In this document: piece after piece, positions 27,541 through 36,111 of the stretch
How the letters are laid out: the number at the start of each line of letters is the position of its first letter
Numbering within the stretch: the first letter of the stretch is position 1
DNA from: an uncultured Alphaproteobacteria bacterium
GTDB lineage: Bacteria > Pseudomonadota > Alphaproteobacteria > Methylaequorales > Methylaequoraceae
Direction: 5' to 3'
Assembly: GCA_902569095.1 (NCBI GenBank)
Contig: CACFSX010000002.1
Location: 1-40,160, forward strand
Length of the DNA: 40,160 nucleotides
Position numbers and translations under genes: made by a program
The notes under the pieces: generated by a model
The model's input: the letters and a program-made list of their open reading frames with translations, nothing else
Told to the model about the DNA's origin: nothing
Databases searched by the model: none

Positions 27541-29130
27541 ATGAAGTTTTGGTTTCACATATTAAAAGAAAGTAACTCTCTGAATATTATTCTTTTATTG
27601 ACTTTTTTTATTACTTTAATGGGTTTATTAAGCCCAATCTTTATCATTCACATTTTTAACCGATATATCGCATTCGGCCTTCAGGGTACTTTATTTTTTT
27701 TATTATCAGGTGCTCTTTTAGTTGCAGTGTTTGAGTATATATTTAGAAATATTAGGAGTAAAATTTTATGTGAAATTCTCATAAATCCAATTAAATCTTT
27801 TAAATTAGACCTAATCAAAACATTTTTTGAAAGAGAAAATAAAACCTCAAAAAGAAATTTTGTTGAAATAATTGATTTCAACAATAACCTGTTTCAATTC
27901 TTGTCCCCAAAAGTTCAGTCAAATATTCTCGATGCAATCTTTGCAATTTTGATTATTGTTATTCTTTTTTTTCTAGATCTTTTATTGGCAACAATTTTTT
28001 TAATTCTTGTTATTATTTACCTTTTATTGCAACAAAGATTAATAAAAAATAAAAAACTAAACTTGGAAAAGTTTAATTTATCCAATAGTGATAAATTAAT
28101 AATTAAAGAGATTGGAACTAATCAAGAGCTTTTAAAATCTTCTTTAGCATTTAAATATTCTGGATATTATTTAGAAAATTACTTAAATAAAAAATTAAAA
28201 ATTGACTCCTCGGCTTCAAACTTTGATACTCAACAAATTTCTACAACCAGTTTTTTTGTTTTGTTATCATCAATCATTACTATTGGATTTGGGAGTATCT
28301 TTGTCGTGAACGGGAATCTTTCTATTGGTAGTCTGATAGGATTTAATATATTTGCTACTCGAGCATTGGGTGCAATTTCATCCGCTCAAAATTCTTATTC
28401 AGTTATTGAGAGGACAAATATGTATCTGAATGATTGCCAAGATTTTTTCAAAAACTCTAAAAATCGAGTTGAGGGAATGCAACTTAGTAAAATTATAGGG
28501 AATTATAAACTTAAAAATATAAACTATTCTTTTGATAACGATAATAAGTATATAATTAAAAATTTTTCTGCAAATTTTAATTCTTCTGAAATTTCAGTCA
28601 TTAGTGGAGCTAACGGCTCGGGAAAAACCACAATTGCAAAATTACTTATGGGACTAATTAATCCAGAATCTGGTGATATTTTAATAGATGAAACTAACTT
28701 GGAGAAACTATCATTGCAATGGTATAAGAATCAAGTAGCTTATATACCAGAGGATGTTGAAGTGTTAAATTCATCAATTTTAAATAATATTTTAATATCC
28801 AATCCTGATCTGAATGAACAAGAGGTAAGTAGACTGCTTCAAAATGTTGGATTAGATAAAGAATTAAAAAAATCAGATTTAACTATAACTGATTCTATTA
28901 ATAAAAATTATTCAAAGGGGATTTTAAAAAAAATTCACATTGCACGATCGATTTCAAAAACCTACCAAGTTTATATTTTTGATGATCCGTTATTATATCT
29001 AGATAAATTAGGTAAAAATATGGTACTTAAATTAATAGCCTCATTAAAAAGAGCTGGAAAAACAGTAATTTGTTTTTCAGAAGACAATGAAATTATTAAA
29101 TTAAGTGATAAACAAACTAATTTAGGGTGA
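27541..29130 (+). CDS. Type I secretion ABC transporter, PrtD-like, degenerate ATPase motifs
   Basis: A 529-residue half-transporter: membrane domain with about six helices (about 15-300) and an ATPase domain (about 320-529), arranged as in PrtD-type protease/RTX exporters, without a peptidase domain. Walker A GANGSGKTT (Lys362) is intact. Other motifs are not: the Q-loop reads YIPED (normally PQD), the signature is YSKGI at 457-461 (normally LSGGQ), the Walker B/catalytic pair is Asp481-Asp482 (normally Asp-Glu), and the H-loop position is Ser513 (normally His). It is followed four bases later by its membrane-fusion partner, so the pair should export the RTX proteins encoded upstream. ATP hydrolysis may be slow or rely on a partner. 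Confidence 0.85.
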   Translation: MKFWFHILKESNSLNIILLLTFFITLMGLLSPIFIIHIFNRYIAFGLQGTLFFLLSGALLVAVFEYIFRNIRSKILCEILINPIKSFKLDLIKTFFERENKTSKRNFVEIIDFNNNLFQFLSPKVQSNILDAIFAILIIVILFFLDLLLATIFLILVIIYLLLQQRLIKNKKLNLEKFNLSNSDKLIIKEIGTNQELLKSSLAFKYSGYYLENYLNKKLKIDSSASNFDTQQISTTSFFVLLSSIITIGFGSIFVVNGNLSIGSLIGFNIFATRALGAISSAQNSYSVIERTNMYLNDCQDFFKNSKNRVEGMQLSKIIGNYKLKNINYSFDNDNKYIIKNFSANFNSSEISVISGANGSGKTTIAKLLMGLINPESGDILIDETNLEKLSLQWYKNQVAYIPEDVEVLNSSILNNILISNPDLNEQEVSRLLQNVGLDKELKKSDLTITDSINKNYSKGILKKIHIARSISKTYQVYIFDDPLLYLDKLGKNMVLKLIASLKRAGKTVICFSEDNEIIKLSDKQTNLG

Positions 29131-29134
29131 AAAG

Positions 29135-30406
29135 ATGACTGAGAAATGGATAAAATGGAATTTATTTAAAAACGATGAAAAACCAAAAAACGTTATTAGT
29201 AAAAGACTTAAATTATCATTAATTCTTTTCTCACTTATTTTTTTTCTAATAGTGAATTTAAAAATTATTGAGGTATTAAGCTTAGCTGATGGAAAAATAA
29301 TACCTCAAGGAAGAATAAAGTATGTACAGCATTTGGAAGGAGGAATAGTTGAAGAAATACTAATTAGTGAAGGTGAAAAGGTTGAGATAAATCAACCTTT
29401 GGTTGTTTTATCGAAAGAAAAAGCAAGCTCTGAATTTGAGGAGATTAACTCAAGACTCAAATCAATTGATCTGTCAATACTTAGAGTTAATTCTGAAATA
29501 AATTCTAATAATTCAATAGAAATTCCTGAAAATAAAAATAACTTATTTGATGAGGAATTAGTAAAATCTGAAAATGAACTTTTTCAAAGTAGAAGAAAAG
29601 CAATTAACTCTGAAATAAAGTCAAAGAAAGCAAGTATTGATAAAGCTAATAAAAATCTCAAAAATTTAAAAAAAAGATTAACCATAGTAAAAGAACAAGA
29701 AGATATCAGTCAAAAATTGTTAGAAGTCGAGGCAACAAATAGGTTAAAGCATTTAGAAATTTTAAGAGAAAGGCAAGAAGTTGAAGGAAGCATCGACGAA
29801 CAACAATCTATAATAGATTTGAGCAAGAATGACCTAGAAAAAGTACAAAACAATTATATAGAAGAATTAAACATCGAGTTGTCACAATACAGAAAAGAAA
29901 AAGAAGAACTTAATAAAAGAATTCAGAAATATTCAGATAGCTTAAATAGAACTGTTTTAAAAAGCCCTGTGTCTGGAACAGTAAAACTTGTGTCAGTAAA
30001 TTCTAAGGGAGCTATAGTTGCTCCTGGCGTAACAGTTGTTGAAATTGTACCTGAAAACGAAAAACTAATAATTGAAGCAAAATTACCTTTATCAGAAATT
30101 GGTTACGTAAAAAAAAACCTTGAAGCAAAAATTAGACTAAATACACCTGAAGGTTCTAGATTTAGATCAATAAAAGGGAAAGTTGTTTTTGTCGGTGCTG
30201 ACAGAATTTCTAGTAAAGATGAAGAGGGTTTTTATTTAGTCAAGGTGGAAACCTCTGAAAACTCTTTTGCACGAAAAAACGAGGAATACAGACTTTTGTC
30301 TGGTGTTCCAGTTATGGTCGGGATTATAACCGGTAAAAGAAGTTTTATGGATTATTTCTTAACTCCTTTTATAACCGGTGCTAGCTTTGCATTATCCGAA
30401 AGATAA
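29135..30406 (+). CDS. Type I secretion membrane-fusion protein, HlyD/PrtE-like
   Basis: A 423-residue periplasmic adaptor linking the inner-membrane ABC transporter to TolC. A short cytoplasmic N-terminus, one membrane helix (about 29-48), then the lipoyl/barrel-sandwich opening GRIKYVQHLEGGIVEEILISEGEKV, a long coiled-coil hairpin (about 110-270), the return half TVLKSPVSGTVKLVSVNSKGAIVAPG, and the beta-barrel end IRLNTPEGSRFRSIKGKVVFVGADRIS. This is the standard HlyD family layout, ending near the membrane at FITGASFALSER. It is the last gene of the plus-strand run and converges on the P-II-like gene one base away. Confidence 0.9.
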   Translation: MTEKWIKWNLFKNDEKPKNVISKRLKLSLILFSLIFFLIVNLKIIEVLSLADGKIIPQGRIKYVQHLEGGIVEEILISEGEKVEINQPLVVLSKEKASSEFEEINSRLKSIDLSILRVNSEINSNNSIEIPENKNNLFDEELVKSENELFQSRRKAINSEIKSKKASIDKANKNLKNLKKRLTIVKEQEDISQKLLEVEATNRLKHLEILRERQEVEGSIDEQQSIIDLSKNDLEKVQNNYIEELNIELSQYRKEKEELNKRIQKYSDSLNRTVLKSPVSGTVKLVSVNSKGAIVAPGVTVVEIVPENEKLIIEAKLPLSEIGYVKKNLEAKIRLNTPEGSRFRSIKGKVVFVGADRISSKDEEGFYLVKVETSENSFARKNEEYRLLSGVPVMVGIITGKRSFMDYFLTPFITGASFALSER

Positions 30407-30407
30407 A

Positions 30408-30707
30408 TTATTTTACAGAAGATTTGGAAATTGTTTCAGACTTAAAAATTACGCCGTTTTTTTGAGAATTGAGTTTTAAATGTTTGTAAAGCTCGTCAAA
30501 AATAACATTCCCTTTTCTTTCTTTGACAATGAGAGTAAGAATATCTGCCTCACTTGCACTTCCAAATTGCTGTATGTCAAACATGTCTGTGGCTCTGCCA
30601 TTAGCATAACCAACTGAAATAACATCTGAGTTTTCAGAGAATTTTTTAACTACTTTTTGTCCTAATCCTTTTTTTATTAAGCCGCCAATTTCAACGAATT
30701 TTGACAT
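30408..30707 (-). CDS. P-II-like protein 2 of DUF1538 operon
   Basis: A 99-residue protein resembling the P-II superfamily ferredoxin-like fold. NGRATDMFDIQQFGSASEADILTLIVKERKGNVIFDELYKHL follows the strand-helix pattern of the preceding gene's product and the P-II core, but the T-loop is short and the GlnB uridylylation Tyr is not visible. It lies two bases after the other P-II-like gene. Role: probably a small regulator of the DUF1538 membrane protein, possibly as a heteromer with its neighbour (inference). The fold call is moderately sure; the ligand is unknown. Confidence 0.6.
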   Translation of the reverse strand: MSKFVEIGGLIKKGLGQKVVKKFSENSDVISVGYANGRATDMFDIQQFGSASEADILTLIVKERKGNVIFDELYKHLKLNSQKNGVIFKSETISKSSVK

Positions 30708-30709
30708 AT

Positions 30710-31066
30710 TTACACTCCGGCTCGTTTAATGACGTCTTTAGGTATATGAGTCGCAACTCTGTCAAGTTTAACCATCCACATTATTCCTTTCCCAGGTGTA
30801 TCGAGATTCCCAGCTAAGTACATTGATTCGAAGACCCTGTTCGATTGTTCTTTAGAAACTATAATTCTTATTATTTCTTTTTGCTCATCTATAGTTACAC
30901 CAAGAAGTCCCATTCTATTCCTAATGCCTGTACCCCTGGCATAGTTAATTGTTGCACCTTGTGCTCCAACATTTGTGGCTGCATCTATGATTTTGTCGGC
31001 TAGACCACTTTCAACAACACAAGTGATTAAAAAAACGTCTGTTAAATAAGTGATATCTCTGGCCAT
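30710..31066 (-). CDS. P-II-like protein 1 of DUF1538 operon
   Basis: A 118-residue P-II superfamily protein: GAQGATINYARGTGI is in the T-loop region, KEIIRIIVSKEQ the following strand, and TPGKGIMWMVKLDRV matches the C-terminal P-II signature (GDGKIFVxPVxxV). There is no uridylylation Tyr of GlnB type. P-II-like proteins bind nucleotides and small effectors and often control a transporter encoded beside them. Here the neighbour 12 bases upstream is DUF1538, a pairing I recall from other bacteria. Confidence 0.8.
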   Translation of the reverse strand: MARDITYLTDVFLITCVVESGLADKIIDAATNVGAQGATINYARGTGIRNRMGLLGVTIDEQKEIIRIIVSKEQSNRVFESMYLAGNLDTPGKGIMWMVKLDRVATHIPKDVIKRAGV

Positions 31067-31078
31067 AATTGTTTCCTT

Positions 31079-32779
31079 TTAATTATTTTTATTTTTAAAT
31101 TGTATATATAGTCCCATTAGGAGTACGGCAAGAATTGGACAAATACTTGCCATAGAAAGAATACCAAAACCTTCAGTGGCGGATACAGCATTTCCTAAAC
31201 CAAGACCCATAGCTAAAACAAGTGGTACGGTTACAGGACCGGTTGTGACTCCAGCGCTGTCCCAAGCGACATTAACAAATTCTTCAGTTGAAAAGTAAGT
31301 TAAAACAATTGCAAGAAGGTAAAGTGGTATTAAAACGGTTGCTAAGTCAAAAGCAAAGACAATTTTTCCAACACCTAATGCTATCCCAAATGCAACGCCC
31401 CCAGCAACACTATACATTAACATTGACTTTTTGAAAGCACCATTAGTAAGCTCTTGGACTGTTAAACCAAGAGCATTAAGTGCAGGCTCAGCTAGAGTTG
31501 CCCCAAACCCTAAGAGCCAAGCGAAAAGAATTACTATAGTTAAACCTAATAATTCGTTATAAATTGGTGATACTTCACTTATAGCGACTTCCATAAAGGC
31601 AGCAGGAAGATTGGTTCCAGCTTGTCCACCTATAGCTCCTAAACCATATGTGAGTCCTATATTGAAAACACACATACCAACAATAGACAAAGTTAACCCA
31701 TAAGTTGTTATCATATTATTAGGAAGTTTAGATCTAAGGATTACAAAAAGCACAATCATTAAAAATATTACAAGTGGAAGAATTGCTCTGACTCCTCCAA
31801 TAATTTCAACAAACGGGGTTTGCGACCACTTAGAAACTTCTCCTATGGCCATATCTGAAGCCATACCAGTTGAAGCAATTATTTCCTCAACTGAGATTGT
31901 CTGAGAAACGTGTATGGCAAGAATCAGAACGGCAATAATTGGAAATAATGAAGCCATTGTAACGACGCCAAAACCAGAAAGAGACGAATCTCCTTTACCA
32001 GCTGATGCTGCAATTCCAATACCTAGTGATAGGACAAGAGGCACAGTAACTGGTCCAGTTGTAACAGCTCCGCAATCCCAAGCTAATCCAAGAATAGTTC
32101 TTAAATCAGGATTACTCCATACATATGCGGTGAGAATTATTGTTGGTGCAAGAGCTGCATAAATCATAGGTTTTAGAGACCAACCTTTGACAAACCTTAT
32201 TGTTCCAATGATAGCTGCTAGTCCAACACCAGCTCCGACCATTACAACTAAGGTTTCACTTCTATTGTTTAGTATCTCATAGAGATAAGGTGCGTCCTGA
32301 GGATTTATTGATGAACCAAAAGCTTTTAGTGCTCCAATTGCTGGTTCTGCATAAGTTACCCCAACTCCTAATATTCCAATAATAATTAAAACAAGAAACA
32401 TTGGTGCTTTTTTTGGTAATGTATCACCAATTACATTACCAAATGGCATTAGCCCAGTTTTAAGGCCTTCCATGAAGATTGCTAGACCTATTATTACCGC
32501 AATCAATCCAAGACAAATCGTTGTCGCCGAAGAAATTGGTTGTCTGAGAATTAAAAGTTGGAATAGAAACAAATAAGCTGCAAGAGGAACAACCGCTTTT
32601 ATTTGCTCCATAATTCTAGATATGGTGTAAGGAGCCAAAAGCGATAATGCCTTAGAAGGCGAAACTTTAATTTTTTGAGGTTTAAGTGATTTTCCTTTTG
32701 CTACTTTAGGAGTAAGCAGGTTATAGCTTAAAGATTTGTGATTAATCTCTGATTCATGGATATAATCTGAATATTTCAT
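31079..32779 (-). CDS. DUF1538 multi-pass membrane protein (internally duplicated)
   Basis: A 566-residue integral membrane protein with two DUF1538 units. Repeated signatures: VTYAEPAIGAL and ATLAEPALNALG; AWDCGAVTTGPVTVPLVLSLGIGI and AWDSAGVTTGPVTVPLVLAMGLGL; each is followed by a GxG.. FGILSMAS/FGVVTMASLFPI block. The duplication suggests a pseudosymmetric transporter or channel. Substrate and function are not established. It is followed by two P-II-like genes and preceded, after 38 bases, by two CNB genes on the same strand. No terminator is visible in that gap, so it may belong to the cyclase/secretion operon, or may start from its own promoter. Confidence 0.85.
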   Translation of the reverse strand: MKYSDYIHESEINHKSLSYNLLTPKVAKGKSLKPQKIKVSPSKALSLLAPYTISRIMEQIKAVVPLAAYLFLFQLLILRQPISSATTICLGLIAVIIGLAIFMEGLKTGLMPFGNVIGDTLPKKAPMFLVLIIIGILGVGVTYAEPAIGALKAFGSSINPQDAPYLYEILNNRSETLVVMVGAGVGLAAIIGTIRFVKGWSLKPMIYAALAPTIILTAYVWSNPDLRTILGLAWDCGAVTTGPVTVPLVLSLGIGIAASAGKGDSSLSGFGVVTMASLFPIIAVLILAIHVSQTISVEEIIASTGMASDMAIGEVSKWSQTPFVEIIGGVRAILPLVIFLMIVLFVILRSKLPNNMITTYGLTLSIVGMCVFNIGLTYGLGAIGGQAGTNLPAAFMEVAISEVSPIYNELLGLTIVILFAWLLGFGATLAEPALNALGLTVQELTNGAFKKSMLMYSVAGGVAFGIALGVGKIVFAFDLATVLIPLYLLAIVLTYFSTEEFVNVAWDSAGVTTGPVTVPLVLAMGLGLGNAVSATEGFGILSMASICPILAVLLMGLYIQFKNKNN

Positions 32780-32817
32780 AACTTTATAATAACATATTGT
32801 AGAAATTAATAAAATCT

Positions 32818-33285
32818 TTATTCAATATGACTTGTTGACCTCTCCAGTCTGTAAAGAATTTGTTTTGTTATTTTTTTTATTATTTGATTCTCTTGATCAA
32901 GAATATCATCTAGTTCTTCGTGTGAATAAGGTACATTTTGAAAATCAGTTCTTTTTGCGAGTTCCTTACATAAATTTATTATTACCTCTTGAGCAGCCTT
33001 TGACCCGGAACTAATGAGTTCATCGAGGTTTTCTTTGCTTATAGTTATTAACTCTGATGACTGACTTGATATGATAGTGGCACTTCTGTTTTGTTTTAAA
33101 ATTAGAGCCATTTCACCAAAAACTTCTCCATCCCTCATAGATCCAACTTTTTTGCCATCAACTAACACGTCAAGTATTCCATGAATTATCATGTAGGCTT
33201 TATCTCCTTTATCACCCTGATTAAAAAGGGTTTCACCCTCTAACATAAGAACTTTCGTTGTTTTTCCGTGATTAATTTCTTTCAA
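32818..33285 (-). CDS. Stand-alone cyclic-nucleotide-binding protein 2
   Basis: A 155-residue protein with one CNB domain (about 8-115) and a helical tail. The phosphate-binding cassette reads GEVFGEMALILKQNRSATI, with Glu58 to hold the ribose and Arg67 to hold the cyclic phosphate, so binding of cAMP or cGMP is likely. No DNA-binding helix-turn-helix is seen, unlike CRP, so it is not a transcription factor. The tail ITKQILYRLERS resembles that of protein 1 (ALQIHYRLSQR). It overlaps the upstream CNB gene by four bases. Likely role: a sensor or adaptor that docks on another protein of the island. Confidence 0.85.
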   Translation of the reverse strand: MKEINHGKTTKVLMLEGETLFNQGDKGDKAYMIIHGILDVLVDGKKVGSMRDGEVFGEMALILKQNRSATIISSQSSELITISKENLDELISSGSKAAQEVIINLCKELAKRTDFQNVPYSHEELDDILDQENQIIKKITKQILYRLERSTSHIE

Positions 33286-33722
33286 GAAAAAATCCTTTGA
33301 GATAATCTGTAATGGATTTGTAATGCCAAAGCTCTTATTACATTTGGTGAGTCTTTTGTAAGCTTTACAAGATCAGCTTTGGTAATTGGGAGCTTTTGAT
33401 TGTCAGATTTTCCTAATTCTCTTGACATTTCGTTTATAACTTTGTGGAGATCAATATTAGACGATAATAAAATAGCTTCCAACGCCTTTCTTTTTATTTC
33501 GACAATCTCACTTGGCACAATGGCTTTTACACTTGCCGTTCTATTTTCATTGAGAATTAAAGACAATTCTCCGAATATCTCACCAGTTTCAATTTTTCCT
33601 ATCTTTTTTCCGTCAACTTCAGCAACTAGTCCACCTGAGATAACTAGAAAAGCTGTTTCCCCAACGTCTCCCTCTCGTACAATATATTGATCTGGAAGAA
33701 TTCTTATCTTTTTTAAACCCAT
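33282..33722 (-). CDS. Stand-alone cyclic-nucleotide-binding protein 1
   Basis: A 146-residue single CNB-domain protein (about 5-100). The cassette is GEIFGELSLILNENRTASV, with Glu52 and Arg61 intact. No helix-turn-helix, membrane helix or enzyme domain; a C-terminal helical tail ends LALQIHYRLSQRIFS. The start is 13 bases after the CHASE2 cyclase stop, and the end overlaps the next CNB gene by four bases, so it is translated with the cyclase whose product it should bind. No exact partner can be read from the sequence. Confidence 0.85.
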   Translation of the reverse strand: MGLKKIRILPDQYIVREGDVGETAFLVISGGLVAEVDGKKIGKIETGEIFGELSLILNENRTASVKAIVPSEIVEIKRKALEAILLSSNIDLHKVINEMSRELGKSDNQKLPITKADLVKLTKDSPNVIRALALQIHYRLSQRIFS

Positions 33723-33735
33723 CTTAACCTAATTT

Positions 33736-36111
33736 TTATTTAGAAGTTGCAACAAAAACACCATCCCAATCTTTCGGAGGAGGAAATTTTTTATATTCAT
33801 CTATTCTTTCTGTCATCATTTCATAATAATCTTTCATTAAATTTTTACAAAGTGTTTTTGCCTCAGTCATTTCCTCAACTGCTTCTTTCCAATTTTGATT
33901 AAAATAGTTATCTAATATGCTATTGTGCTTTCTTTCAAGATTCTTAAATTCGTCACTATTTTTAAAGTTTGGATCACCAAGTAAGCAAAAAATCGAAACT
34001 GCTTCTTTTTTTCCTTTTACTGCTAGCATATCCAGTTGGAGTGTAGCAAAAGTATCTTTAACAGCATCGTTTGTTTCTTGTCCAATAACTGTTTTAACTC
34101 CATAACCTTTTGATTGACCTTCAAGACGTGATGCTAAATTGACTGCGTCTCCCAGGACTGAATAGTCAAATCTTTGATCTGATCCCATATTCCCAACAAC
34201 ACAACCTCCAGTATTTAGTCCAATTCCAATTTTTAATTCCAAAAAATCTTTATTTTCTGACTTTGCTTCTTGTTCTCTTATATCGTTAAGTTCCTTAAGT
34301 GCTTTGTGCATGCTTAATGCTGCTTCACAAGAAACTTGCTCATGTTTATCAACATCTATAGGTGCATTCCAAAAAGCCATAATACAATCACCCATATATT
34401 TATCTATTGTTCCATTTTTATTTATTATTTCATTCGTAAGAGGAGTTAAAAATCTATTTATAAGTTTTGTTAGACCCTGAGGATCTGATTTAAAAGCCTC
34501 CGAAATAGTTGTAAACCCTCTTACATCACAAAAAAGAAATGTCATTTTTTTTGTTTCTCCTCCCAAAACTAATTTGTCAGGATCTTCAGCCAATTGTTCT
34601 ACCAAAGCAGGGGATAGATATTGAGAAAATGCACCCCTTATTTGTTTTTTTTCATTGGCATCTCTCAAGTAGTTTGCAAAGGTGTTACTGAAGTAAATCA
34701 CAAAAGTAGTTGCACCTGCAAAAGTTGGATCAAACAAAGTTTTATGGTCAAGAAATAATCTTACACTTAGGTAGAATGCAGAGCTTATAATAGTAATTAG
34801 TAGTGATATGTTTACAACTGGACCAAACTTTAATGCAGATACTGTAATAAAGAAAGCAAGCAAAATTGCAAAAAGTGCTTCATAAAACTTCATATTTGCG
34901 CCAGATTTTAAGAAAGGTGATCCTGAAATTTTTACTTTGTTTTTTTCAATTATCGCTTCTTCCTCATTAAGACCTTTTTTTAATGAATCTTTATATACTT
35001 TTTCAGAATTTTTTGTAGAAGTATAATAAAGAATTGCCGAGATGACTGTATCAATAAGATTTGCATGAATTTCGACACCAGGCATTCTTTCATCTACTGG
35101 TGTTGGTCGAATATCCTTTAATCCAGTAGCTGATGTACCCAATATACCGAGTTTTCCCTGTAGTCTGTCTTTTCCAATTCTACCTTTTATTATATCCACT
35201 GCACTTACATAATATCTTGAAGTACCTTCCTTGACTTTACCGGCGTCTGAATCACCATAATAAATCCATACTCTACCGTTCTCGTCAGTTGGAATTGCTG
35301 CATTTCCAATCGCTTGTGTTTGGACTATAATTTCTTGAATTCCTGTTAAACCCGTTCTCGTGGCAATACTATTGCCTTGAAACGCAACTCTAATCATATC
35401 TAGACCAAGAGTTGGTCTGATCTTACCTGCAACATTTGATATTAAAGGAACTCTTCTAATAATACCATCTGGTTCTTCTGCTACTGAAACAGTGCCAGAC
35501 CCAGAGGCAGCTTTTTCAAACTCTGATACATTTGCGAGTAGTCCTGGATAAGAGATCAACCATTCTTTGGGATTTTTCCCTTTTCCAACAAAAACTTTTA
35601 CCGATGATTCGTTAATATCATTTCTTTTCGCGTCACCTTCAATGTCTAAACCAGAGTGACCAATTACTACAGGAAAGTTTTGCATTACTTCCATAGCTAA
35701 GAACTCATTAGAAGGAAGTTTACTTAGTAGTTTGGCAATATTTGGGTTTCTTTTTTCTAAATCTTGAGAAATTAAATCAGGCGAAGTTCTGTCTTTTTCT
35801 GCAAATAGAACATCAAGGCCTAAAACAAGCATACCTGATTCTTTAGATTTTTTAAACAGATCAGCAAGAACAGTTCTTGGCCACGGCCATTGACCAATTT
35901 CTCTGAGAGACTTTTCATCAATATCTACTATTACTGAATAAGTTTGACCATCCGTAGACCTTGGGAATTTTTTTTGAAGAACATCGAAATACTTTAGTCT
36001 TAGAACTTCTACAATTTCAGGATCAGCTATGCGAATCAAACCAAAAAGAATAGCCATTAAAACGGAAGCAATTGTAACAATTAGTCTAAAACTTAGCTTT
36101 AATTTAATCAT
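33736..36111 (-). CDS. Membrane CHASE2-domain class III nucleotide cyclase
   Basis: A 791-residue transmembrane enzyme that senses outside and makes a cyclic nucleotide inside. N-terminal helix (about 9-27), periplasmic CHASE2 sensor (about 40-370; VIVDIDEKSLREIGQWPWPR), about three helices (about 415-490), then the cyclase domain (about 520-705). Metal-binding Asp529 (CDVRGFTT) and Asp575 (DKYMGDCIMAFW); Lys571 is the purine-contacting Lys; GDAVNLASRLEG carries the transition-state Asn and Arg. Position FDYSVLGD has Ser where the GAF cyclase has Thr. The C-terminus DWDGVFVATSK parallels the other cyclase. Its ATG overlaps the stop of the CNB-membrane-fusion gene (ATGA), so sensor, cyclase and exporter are coupled. 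Confidence 0.93.
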   Translation of the reverse strand: MIKLKLSFRLIVTIASVLMAILFGLIRIADPEIVEVLRLKYFDVLQKKFPRSTDGQTYSVIVDIDEKSLREIGQWPWPRTVLADLFKKSKESGMLVLGLDVLFAEKDRTSPDLISQDLEKRNPNIAKLLSKLPSNEFLAMEVMQNFPVVIGHSGLDIEGDAKRNDINESSVKVFVGKGKNPKEWLISYPGLLANVSEFEKAASGSGTVSVAEEPDGIIRRVPLISNVAGKIRPTLGLDMIRVAFQGNSIATRTGLTGIQEIIVQTQAIGNAAIPTDENGRVWIYYGDSDAGKVKEGTSRYYVSAVDIIKGRIGKDRLQGKLGILGTSATGLKDIRPTPVDERMPGVEIHANLIDTVISAILYYTSTKNSEKVYKDSLKKGLNEEEAIIEKNKVKISGSPFLKSGANMKFYEALFAILLAFFITVSALKFGPVVNISLLITIISSAFYLSVRLFLDHKTLFDPTFAGATTFVIYFSNTFANYLRDANEKKQIRGAFSQYLSPALVEQLAEDPDKLVLGGETKKMTFLFCDVRGFTTISEAFKSDPQGLTKLINRFLTPLTNEIINKNGTIDKYMGDCIMAFWNAPIDVDKHEQVSCEAALSMHKALKELNDIREQEAKSENKDFLELKIGIGLNTGGCVVGNMGSDQRFDYSVLGDAVNLASRLEGQSKGYGVKTVIGQETNDAVKDTFATLQLDMLAVKGKKEAVSIFCLLGDPNFKNSDEFKNLERKHNSILDNYFNQNWKEAVEEMTEAKTLCKNLMKDYYEMMTERIDEYKKFPPPKDWDGVFVATSK

